From assembly GCF_005497185.1 (NCBI RefSeq), contig NZ_RJTN01000002.1, positions 372,001-436,000 of the forward strand: a stretch of DNA of 64,000 nucleotides, read 5' to 3'. Both the position numbers and the translations under genes were made by a program. The first letter of the stretch is position 1; the number at the start of each line of letters is the position of its first letter. The stretch comes from Pectobacterium polonicum (GTDB taxonomy: Bacteria; Pseudomonadota; Gammaproteobacteria; Enterobacterales; Enterobacteriaceae). This document shows, in pieces, positions 57,858 to 64,000 of this stretch. Below the pieces are notes generated by a model. It searched no databases. It had not been told where the DNA came from and saw only the letters and a program-made list of their open reading frames with translations.

Positions 57858-58073
57858 ATGAAATTAAACAAACGTTTTGCGACAGCCACTCTGGCAATTA
57901 CGCTTGCTGTTACTCTCGCAGGCTGTTCAAACATGTCCAAACGTGACCGTAATACCGCGATTGGTGCCGGTGCCGGTGCGGTAGGTGGAGCGATCTTAAC
58001 GGATGGCGGAACATTAGGTACGCTGGGCGGTGCGGCTATCGGCGGGCTGATTGGCCGCCAGGTCGATAAATAA
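57858..58073 (+). CDS. osmB: osmotically inducible lipoprotein OsmB
   Basis: 71-residue lipoprotein. Signal sequence with lipobox LAGC (Cys23), then SNMSKRDRNTAIGAGAGAVGGA and a second glycine-zipper half LGTLGGAAIGGLIGRQV, the 17-kDa surface antigen type glycine zipper. Induced by osmotic stress and stationary phase in E. coli. Shine-Dalgarno AAGGGG before the ATG. Convergent with yciH. Confidence 0.96.
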   Translation: MKLNKRFATATLAITLAVTLAGCSNMSKRDRNTAIGAGAGAVGGAILTDGGTLGTLGGAAIGGLIGRQVDK

Positions 58074-58082
58074 CACATTTAT

Positions 58083-58118
58083 AGCAGCAGGTTCACGGGA
58101 GTAAACCTGCTGCTTTTT
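58083..58118 (+). terminator. osmB terminator
   Basis: AGCAGCAGGTT/AACCTGCTGCT (58083-58093 with 58104-58114), ten-base loop, then TTTTT. Confidence 0.9.
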
Positions 58119-58151
58119 ATACTCGTCATACTTCAAGCCGCATGTGCTTTA
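58118..58151 (-). repeat. truncated end of the dispersed element, copy E
   Basis: TATACTCGTCATACTTCAAGCCGCATGTGC is one end of the repeat family (compare TATACCCGTAATACTTCAAG in copy B). It breaks off inside the yciH stop codon area, where GTTGGCT of the full element is replaced by the yciH end. Only this half remains. Confidence 0.6.
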
Positions 58152-58478
58152 GCCGCCAGCCAGCTTGACCTTCATCCCTTTCGCTTCCAGAAGCTGTTTT
58201 AGCAGATCGCGTTTATCTCCCTGAATTTCGATCACGCCCTCTTTCGCTGAACCACCGCAGCCACATTTTTTCTTCAATTCAGCCGCCAGCTTATCCAGCT
58301 CAGCATCATCAAGATCGAGGCCACTAATCAGGCATACCCCCTTTCCTTTGCGCCCACTGGTTTGGCGCTGGATACGCACGATGCCATCACCTTTTGGCCG
58401 AACATCCTTTTCTTCTTCAGGCTTAATACGCCCCGTTTCCGTGGAATAAACCAGTTGGCTGTTCTTATCATGATTCAT
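58149..58478 (-). CDS. yciH: SUI1-family translation factor homologue YciH
   Basis: 109-residue protein of the eIF1/SUI1 fold, with a minor role in initiation fidelity in E. coli. N-terminal Tyr/Arg-rich tail [10 protein letters not shown], then [36 protein letters not shown] and the C-terminal GMKVKLAGG are conserved. The ATG at 58478 overlaps the pyrF stop by four bases (ATGA). Confidence 0.96.
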   Translation of the reverse strand: MNHDKNSQLVYSTETGRIKPEEEKDVRPKGDGIVRIQRQTSGRKGKGVCLISGLDLDDAELDKLAAELKKKCGCGGSAKEGVIEIQGDKRDLLKQLLEAKGMKVKLAGG

Positions 58479-59218
58479 GATGCAGCACCCTTTAACAGTG
58501 AAGCACGGATATCGCGTAGCGTCTGTGCGGGGTCCGCTGATTGTGTGATCGGTCGGCCAATCACCATATAATCCACACCAACCTGCTGCGCCTGAACTGG
58601 CGTCATAATGCGGCGTTGATCGCCAACATCGCTGCCAGCAGGACGAATTCCCGGCGTGACCAGTTGAAATGCCTGCCCGCATACCTGCTTCAACCGCTGC
58701 GCTTCATGTGCGGAACACACCACACCATCCAGCCCGCTGTTATGTGTTAGCACAGCCAGCCTTTCCGCCTGCTCAGCCGGGCTGACGGTAATACCAAGCC
58801 CACGTAAGTCCTCTTCGTCCATGCTAGTCAACACAGTCACGGCAATCAGTAACGGTGCATCTTTACCAAACGGCACCAGCGCGTCTTTCGCCGCCGTCAT
58901 CATGCGCGTACCGCCACTGGCGTGCACATTGACCATCCACACGCCAAGATCGGCGGCTGCCGCCACGGCATGAGCGACGGTGTTCGGAATATCGTGGAAT
59001 TTTAGATCGAGAAACACATCAAAGCCGCGCTGCTGTAACGTCTGCACGAACTGTGGGCCAAATAAGGTAAACATCTCTTTGCCTACCTTCAAACGGCAAT
59101 CCTGCGGATCGATACGGTCAACAAACGACAGCGCCGCATCCTGACTGGCGTAGTCCAACGCGACAACAATCGGGGAGGATACCGTTTGATTCTTTTGCTG
59201 TAGATTCTCGTTTTTCAT
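58475..59218 (-). CDS. pyrF: orotidine 5'-phosphate decarboxylase
   Basis: 247-residue TIM-barrel enzyme for the final step of UMP synthesis. Catalytic Lys-Asp array [10 protein letters not shown], substrate-phosphate loop [12 protein letters not shown] and GRPIT are conserved. Coupled with yciH by a four-base overlap. Shine-Dalgarno is weak. About 180 bases separate it from lapB upstream. Confidence 0.97.
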   Translation of the reverse strand: MKNENLQQKNQTVSSPIVVALDYASQDAALSFVDRIDPQDCRLKVGKEMFTLFGPQFVQTLQQRGFDVFLDLKFHDIPNTVAHAVAAAADLGVWMVNVHASGGTRMMTAAKDALVPFGKDAPLLIAVTVLTSMDEEDLRGLGITVSPAEQAERLAVLTHNSGLDGVVCSAHEAQRLKQVCGQAFQLVTPGIRPAGSDVGDQRRIMTPVQAQQVGVDYMVIGRPITQSADPAQTLRDIRASLLKGAAS

Positions 59219-59399
59219 TCGTCACCCAGTCTTTTGCGAAGCCAAAATTCCCGCCGCATTCTACATGCCCCGCCCCTGAAATCCCAGCGCCTGAAGACGA
59301 ATGCCGTTAAAGACGCAGGCTGAAACGGAAACCACACCCAACCATTGGTATGTTGTAACTAAATTAGTTTAAAGAACAATTATTCGATATCGCGAGAGG

Positions 59400-60569
59400 C
59401 TATTGCCCGTCTAATCCACGGATTGGCTTTACACTAGCCCAGGTGCGGCAGGAAGGACATTGCCAATAGAGTGATTGTGACGTGAAACCACATTTGCGGC
59501 AGCTGTAGCGGGGTTTAGTGCGAATCTGTTCGCCCACCATGTCGCGTAATCCTTGAAGATTTTCTTTTGTACGTCCGTCTTCCGCTTCATGCAGGTGAAA
59601 ATCCATCAGGCGATGGAATACGCGCATCGTGGGGTGGCGTTGAAGCTGGCGATTAATATAGATCTGAGCCACCTCCGCCCCCTCTTCTCTTTCAAGGATG
59701 TCGGCCAGCATCAATTCCGCCGTCGCACCGGTATTTTCTTCTACGCAGCGTTTGAGGAAATCCGCCCAATCAAGAGGTTTATCTAAATGCTGATAGCACT
59801 CCTGTAGCATCGGCAACGTTTCACTGACCAGCTCTTTATCCTGATCCAGAACCTGCCGCAGCGCCTCCACGGCACGCAAATAATCCTGCTGTGCCATGTA
59901 AATACGCCCCATCATGATGGATGCACGAGCGCACTGGCTGTCTGCCGCCGCCCCTTTCTTCAGGAGCGTTAGCGCTTTATCCAGATCGTCGCTGCCCATC
60001 GCCAACAGCGCTAGCTCACAGTAAAAATGGGCGATATCAACACGAAGCTGATCTTTTCCCATCTTGACCAGTTTTTCCGCAACCTCAATCGCCGTCTGCC
60101 AGTCGCTGGTCGCCTGATAGATCTGCAAGAGCTGCTGCAAGGCGCTGCGCCGAAAATCTTCTTCATCCACGAGTTGGTTGAAACTTTCTTCAGCACGGTC
60201 ATACAACCCAGCAGCCATGTAATCACGGCCCAGTTGTTGCACCGCCAGCAGACGTTGTTCAAACGTTAACGATGCGCTTTCGGTCAGCGCCTGATGGATG
60301 CGGATCGCACGGTCAACCTCGCCGCGCGAACGAAACAGGTTGCCAAGTGTAAGATGGGCTTCAAAGGTGTTGCTGTCATCCTTGAGCATGTCGAGGAACA
60401 GCTCTACCGCCTTATCCTGCTGATTGGACAACAGGAAGTTAACCCCGGTGACATATTCACGGGACAGGCGGTTGGATTCCTGCTCTTTGTCCTGCTGCGC
60501 ACTTCTGCGACCCATGTACCAGCCGTACGCGGCGGCCACGGGCAGCAACAGAAACAGCAGTTCTAACAT
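59400..60569 (-). CDS. lapB: LPS assembly regulator LapB (YciM)
   Basis: 389-residue inner-membrane TPR protein that guides LpxC to FtsH and so limits LPS synthesis; essential in E. coli. N-terminal membrane anchor (LLFLLLPVAAAYGWYMG), about nine TPR repeats (residues 35-345), and a C-terminal rubredoxin-like zinc site CRKCGF and CPSCRTW. It lies 12 bases after lapA, so the two are one unit. Confidence 0.96.
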   Translation of the reverse strand: MLELLFLLLPVAAAYGWYMGRRSAQQDKEQESNRLSREYVTGVNFLLSNQQDKAVELFLDMLKDDSNTFEAHLTLGNLFRSRGEVDRAIRIHQALTESASLTFEQRLLAVQQLGRDYMAAGLYDRAEESFNQLVDEEDFRRSALQQLLQIYQATSDWQTAIEVAEKLVKMGKDQLRVDIAHFYCELALLAMGSDDLDKALTLLKKGAAADSQCARASIMMGRIYMAQQDYLRAVEALRQVLDQDKELVSETLPMLQECYQHLDKPLDWADFLKRCVEENTGATAELMLADILEREEGAEVAQIYINRQLQRHPTMRVFHRLMDFHLHEAEDGRTKENLQGLRDMVGEQIRTKPRYSCRKCGFTSQSLYWQCPSCRTWASVKPIRGLDGQ

Positions 60570-60581
60570 AGAGAGAATTCC

Positions 60582-60887
60582 TTAGTGGGTGACCGTCTGC
60601 ACTGGCGCCACATTCTCCTCGGTGGAGGTAGCAAGCTGTTGTTCCAGACGCTTGATTTTACGTTGTGCGCGGCCAAGCGCAATGCGCTGGCGCAGATAAA
60701 ACAGACCACAGATAACCCAGCCAAGGACAAAACCCAAGGCAAACAGCGTGGCAAGCAGCGTGGAGATACGATACTCCCCCTGCGCCAGCAGATAGTTAAA
60801 TGTCACAACCTGATCGTTGTGCGCACCCAGTGTGACAGAAATGATGAATATCGCCAGCACGAGTAAAAAAATCAGCAAATATTTCAC
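60582..60887 (-). CDS. lapA: LPS assembly protein LapA (YciS)
   Basis: 101-residue inner-membrane protein with two helices (about 5-24 and 41-66) and a C-terminal coiled coil (RQRIALGRAQRKIKRLEQQLATS). Partner of LapB. First of the pair; the start ATG at 60887 has AAGGAAG upstream. Confidence 0.95.
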   Translation of the reverse strand: MKYLLIFLLVLAIFIISVTLGAHNDQVVTFNYLLAQGEYRISTLLATLFALGFVLGWVICGLFYLRQRIALGRAQRKIKRLEQQLATSTEENVAPVQTVTH

Positions 60888-61071
60888 ATTTTCCTTCCTG
60901 TGATATCCATTAACCGGATGAATTATGCCAAATTTTGGCGACCAACCCCATTAAATTACCATGTCCGATACAGACAGGGAAATCCAGAACGACACTCTGC
61001 TGCCGTCTACGCTTGTTATTTATTCTGTACTGAATAAAAATGACAACAGCGTGCCAGCAAGGGGAAAAGTC

Positions 61072-62016
61072 ATGTCAAAACAGGACGAACAGCGATTATT
61101 GGTCAAGATCGCTACGCTCTATTATAGCGAAGGGATGAAACAAGCAGAAATTGCCGCCTCACTCCATTTGTCACAGTCTTTTGTATCCCGCGCTATCACG
61201 CGCAGTGTTAAAGAAGGTGTGGTCAAAATCAGCGTAATTCAACCCCCGAATATGTTCATGGGGCTGGAGTCCGCAATTCAGAAGCAGTATGGCATCGATC
61301 AGGCTATTGTGGTGGATATCGCCGACAATGCTACGCTGACGCAAATCAAACAGGCGATTGGTTCCGCGGCGGCGCACTATGTCCAAACCAGTATTCGTCC
61401 TGACGATTTGGTCGGTATCTCATCCTGGAGTAGCACGCTGCGGGCGATGGTGGACAGCCTGCATCCGCAAAGCGTCAAAGCTCAGGGCGTCATCCAACTG
61501 CTGGGCGGCGTGGGGCCGAACGGCAATGTACAGGCAACTATCCTGACGCAAACGCTAGCCAACCAGCTAAGTTGTCCAGCCTATCTTTTACCCGCGCAGA
61601 GCATTGAACGTTCGGTGGAAGATCGCGCTCGTTTGGTGACCAGCGATGAAGTTTCCAACGTGGTCGACAAATTCAGCGAAGTGAGCCTGGCGCTCGTAGG
61701 CATCGGCGTACTAGAGCCGTCGCAACTGCTGAAAAACTCCGGTAACTACTATCACGAAGCGATGCTGCAACAGCTGGCTGAACGCGGTGCCGTGGGTGAT
61801 TTGTGCCTGCATTACTACAATGCGGAAGGCGAACCGGTGTTACAGGACGATGAAGATCCAGTGATTGGTATGGCGCTGCCACAGCTGCGTCAATGTCCGC
61901 GCGTGGTCGCGCTGGCTGGCGGAGTCGAAAAAAGTGCGGCGATTCGCGGCGCGTTAATCGGCCACTACATTGATGTGTTGATTACCGATCGACTAACCGC
62001 CGAGACGCTGATCTAA
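61072..62016 (+). CDS. SorC-family sugar-responsive regulator
   Basis: 314-residue regulator. N-terminal helix-turn-helix (MKQAEIAASLHLSQSFVSRAITRS) and the C-terminal SorC sugar-phosphate-binding domain (about 60-312, including GISSWSSTLRAM, LLGGVGPNG, ALAGGVEKSAAIRGAL). The ATG at 61072 follows AAGGGG; a start at 60961 is also open. It converges with the isomerase and kinase genes, which are its likely targets, and its effector is probably a phosphorylated pentose or polyol. Confidence 0.88.
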   Translation: MSKQDEQRLLVKIATLYYSEGMKQAEIAASLHLSQSFVSRAITRSVKEGVVKISVIQPPNMFMGLESAIQKQYGIDQAIVVDIADNATLTQIKQAIGSAAAHYVQTSIRPDDLVGISSWSSTLRAMVDSLHPQSVKAQGVIQLLGGVGPNGNVQATILTQTLANQLSCPAYLLPAQSIERSVEDRARLVTSDEVSNVVDKFSEVSLALVGIGVLEPSQLLKNSGNYYHEAMLQQLAERGAVGDLCLHYYNAEGEPVLQDDEDPVIGMALPQLRQCPRVVALAGGVEKSAAIRGALIGHYIDVLITDRLTAETLI

Positions 62017-62051
62017 CACGCCAGGCACCTAATGGTAAGCAATAACGGTAA

Positions 62052-62090
62052 CGTCAGGCGCAACATGATTCCCCTGCTCCGCGCCTGACG
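62052..62090. terminator. shared terminator between sorC-type and isomerase genes
   Basis: Perfect 10-bp stem CGTCAGGCGC/GCGCCTGACG (62052-62061 with 62081-62090) in the 86-base gap of two convergent genes; no T-run. Confidence 0.65.
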
Positions 62091-62103
62091 GACCATGGCG
62101 AAA

Positions 62104-63102
62104 TTACTCGTTAACGTTAATGGATGACAGCAGCGCATCCTGCACAATTCGTTGTGCCTGTAATGGGTTTTGCGCTTCCTGTGCCGCCTGAAGCGCGGGG
62201 ATATCCAACTTATCCAGCGCGCGATAAATATGCTTCAGGAAACGAATGGACAGCTGTGCCGCTTCAACGTGATTCTCACGGAACGGGAACTGGTCGAGCT
62301 GCCAGACGCCCTGCCAGTTATTAATTTTCAGCACGTAGAAAAACTCGAAAATCTCGGTCATATGCACGGTGCCAACCACCAGATCGTCATCCCAGCCGCG
62401 CAGGTTGTCGTTCACATCCATACCGAATAGCCGGCCGCGATCGATAATCAACTGGGCAGAATCAGCGGGTGATTCGCCGCCATACAGCGCATGGCCGAAG
62501 TCCAGCAGCACGCCGACGTTATCCAGCCCGATATCTTCAATCCCCAGCAGCGTTCTCGCTGCGGAATCCCAGGTCATTTTCACGCGTGGTTCGCGCGGCT
62601 TGTACTCGATAGCAAATTTAACATCGGGGTTAGCACCTGCCAGATCGCGCATGCCATCAACCGCCAGCTTCCACAGATTTTTATGGCTGACCTGGAATGG
62701 ATAATCCCAGCCATCCTGGCCCGGCCAGACTTTGACGTAATTCGCCCCCAGTTCACGCACAATGCCAGCAGATTCGTGCATCAGTTCAAACGCCGCCGCC
62801 CGCGCAGCCGGATCGGGGTTGGTGAAAGCGCCACGCGACCACTTTTGCAGGTAAATTTCCGGCGTGATGCCAATCGCTTTCAGCCCTGCATCTTTCAGCG
62901 CATCTTTCACTTCGCTGAGCGTCACACCCGGCGTGAAGGGATAAGGCAAATCGACATAGGAAAGCTCACCGACCTCTTTTGCCGCTTTGATCTGGTCGAT
63001 CGTGCTCAAGGCCGGGCCGTAACCGTCAACGGCGTAGCGGTCGATATAGTTCGCAAAATGCCACAAACCGGCGCCAAATTCAGGGTAGGTATACGTTGCC
63101 AT
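62104..63102 (-). CDS. TIM-barrel sugar (phosphate) isomerase/epimerase
   Basis: 332-residue xylose-isomerase-like TIM barrel protein of the AP-endonuclease-2 superfamily. Metal-binding acidic residues appear in [12 protein letters not shown] (Glu), [14 protein letters not shown] (Asp, His), DVNDN and YFF-type ends. The start at 63102 ([10 protein letters not shown]) has GAGGTGA five bases upstream; a GTG three codons earlier overlaps that site. The substrate is not evident; the FGGY kinase upstream points to a ketose or polyol pathway. Confidence 0.82.
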   Translation of the reverse strand: MATYTYPEFGAGLWHFANYIDRYAVDGYGPALSTIDQIKAAKEVGELSYVDLPYPFTPGVTLSEVKDALKDAGLKAIGITPEIYLQKWSRGAFTNPDPAARAAAFELMHESAGIVRELGANYVKVWPGQDGWDYPFQVSHKNLWKLAVDGMRDLAGANPDVKFAIEYKPREPRVKMTWDSAARTLLGIEDIGLDNVGVLLDFGHALYGGESPADSAQLIIDRGRLFGMDVNDNLRGWDDDLVVGTVHMTEIFEFFYVLKINNWQGVWQLDQFPFRENHVEAAQLSIRFLKHIYRALDKLDIPALQAAQEAQNPLQAQRIVQDALLSSINVNE

Positions 63103-63161
63103 AAAAGTCACCTCATTGATTCATAATAGTGTTGAGCTGCTTATCTTTCGTATCGGATAGG

Positions 63162-63207
63162 TTCTTACTGCTAACATTTCTTACTGCTAAAAATGTCTTA
63201 CGGTTAA
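63162..63207 (-). repeat. three direct repeats between isomerase and kinase genes
   Basis: TTCTTACTGCTAA at 63162-63174 and 63178-63190, and a decayed GTCTTACGGTTAA at 63195-63207, periods 16-17 bases. They fill most of the 111-base gap between the two same-strand genes. Confidence 0.6.
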
Positions 63208-63213
63208 AAATGG

Positions 63214-64000
63214 TTATGGCTCAGGCCGCAGACGCGCACGCGCCACCGCCGTTCGCCACTGTTGATAGCTTTCCAGAATGGCGTGGTTTGTCGTCGACGG
63301 TTCGATAACTTCAACTTCTCTGGGCAGTGCGGCAATCTGTTCGTTGTGTTCCCACCACCCCAGCATTTTTCCGCCCAAATACGCCGCGCCCAGCGCAGAC
63401 ACTTCCGCGTTATGGTTGCGAATTAATGGACGCTGCAAGAGATCGGCCTGAAACTGCATCAGCCAGCGGTTTTGTGTCGCCCCACCGTCAACGCGCAGCG
63501 CGGGTAACGCGGCCTGCGATGCCTGTTCCATCGCGAAAAAGACGTCAGCAATCTGATACGCGATAGCTTCCAGCCCGGCACGGGCGATGATAGCGGGCGT
63601 GGTGGCGTCACATAGGCCGCACAGCAGGCCGCGCGCCTGCACATCCCAATAAGGCGCACCCAGCCCGGATAAGGCTGGAACAAAGAAGACGCCCTGATTC
63701 GATTCGACGCTTAACGCCAGTTCGGTCAGTTGTGTCACGGAAGGAATGCCCAGCATCTGGCCAATCCAGGCAAATCCCGAACCCGTGTGGGTAATGTTGC
63801 CTTCCAGTGCGTAGCGCAGTTCGCCATCGTGCCAGGCGATCGTGGTGCTGAGCCCAGCAGCATGAAGATGTGGCGTGTTGATGGTCGTCATTAGCGACGA
63901 ACCGGTGCCGTATGTCGCCTTGATTTCACCGCTTTGGGTGATGCCCTGACCGTACAGAGCCGCATGAGAATCGCCAATCAACGCCACAATCGGTACACCA
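63214..64000 (-). CDS. FGGY-family carbohydrate kinase, 5' end outside window
   Basis: C-terminal part (about 262 residues) of an FGGY kinase; the frame runs off the right edge (VPIVALIGDSHAALYGQ). The ATP-binding domain shows the adenosine motif GGATQNRWLMQF, VPALSGLGAPYWD and the C-terminal AEVSALGAAYLGG. The closest general likeness is to glycerol/xylulose-type kinases. Upstream of, and on the same strand as, the TIM-barrel isomerase gene. Confidence 0.85.
   Translation of the reverse strand, partial: GVPIVALIGDSHAALYGQGITQSGEIKATYGTGSSLMTTINTPHLHAAGLSTTIAWHDGELRYALEGNITHTGSGFAWIGQMLGIPSVTQLTELALSVESNQGVFFVPALSGLGAPYWDVQARGLLCGLCDATTPAIIARAGLEAIAYQIADVFFAMEQASQAALPALRVDGGATQNRWLMQFQADLLQRPLIRNHNAEVSALGAAYLGGKMLGWWEHNEQIAALPREVEVIEPSTTNHAILESYQQWRTAVARARLRPEP

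Overview
The window is chromosomal DNA of an enterobacterium of the soft-rot group, most likely Pectobacterium. The backbone follows the hrpA-ldhA-ttcA-zntB-tyrR-psp-sap-fabI-rnb-osmB-pyrF region of Escherichia coli almost gene for gene. A secreted GH5-CBM3 cellulase of the CelV type, very similar ORFs to enterobacterial orthologues throughout, and a dispersed TATACCC...GGGTATA repeat support the genus call. No prophage, insertion sequence, rRNA, tRNA or CRISPR array was seen.

Layout. 1-5.6 kb: hrpA (3' end cut by the window edge), azoR and the ydbH-ynbE envelope lipid-transfer pair, without ydbL. 6-9.5 kb: two tandem Aer-type chemoreceptors, the second behind a good sigma-28 promoter match. 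9.5-13.1 kb: ldhA, the DUF333 lipoprotein ydbJ, then an AT-rich accessory stretch with three copies of a palindromic repeat, a stefin/cystatin-like protein and an orphan membrane protein. 13.2-19.1 kb: ttcA, a 52-residue proline-rich protein, a 70-bp tandem repeat, the small RNA FnrS with its FNR box, zntB, mppA, mpaA, tpx. 19.2-27 kb: tyrR, an exported M20 peptidase, and an operon holding an enolase-superfamily acid-sugar dehydratase, a lactose/cellobiose-class PTS (IIB, IIC, IIA) and a LacI regulator, behind two inverted copies of a 16-bp operator. 27-32.2 kb: ycjF-ycjX, pspCBA and divergent pspF. 32.2-35.1 kb: celV and an xre-res toxin-antitoxin pair. 35.2-41.6 kb: sapABCDF and fabI.

41.7-51 kb is an insertion between fabI and rnb relative to E. 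coli: a PD-(D/E)XK-like orphan, two coupled unknown genes, apbE plus a three-domain soluble fumarate-reductase-type flavoprotein, a LysR regulator and a YdeP-type molybdoenzyme. 51-60.9 kb: rnb, an aldo/keto reductase, cstA, araD, osmB, yciH-pyrF and lapA-lapB. 61-64 kb: a SorC-family regulator facing a TIM-barrel sugar isomerase and an FGGY kinase cut by the window end.

Themes are envelope stress and antimicrobial-peptide resistance (psp, sap, ydbH, lapAB, mpaA/mppA), anaerobic life (ldhA, FnrS, fumarate-reductase type enzyme, Aer) and use of plant material (celV, PTS/dehydratase operon, pentose genes). The best candidates for something undescribed are the PTS-dehydratase operon, which has no phosphoglycosidase, the bacterial stefin, and the unknown genes between fabI and rnb. 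All identifications rest on reading sequences from memory of the families; no database search was possible.
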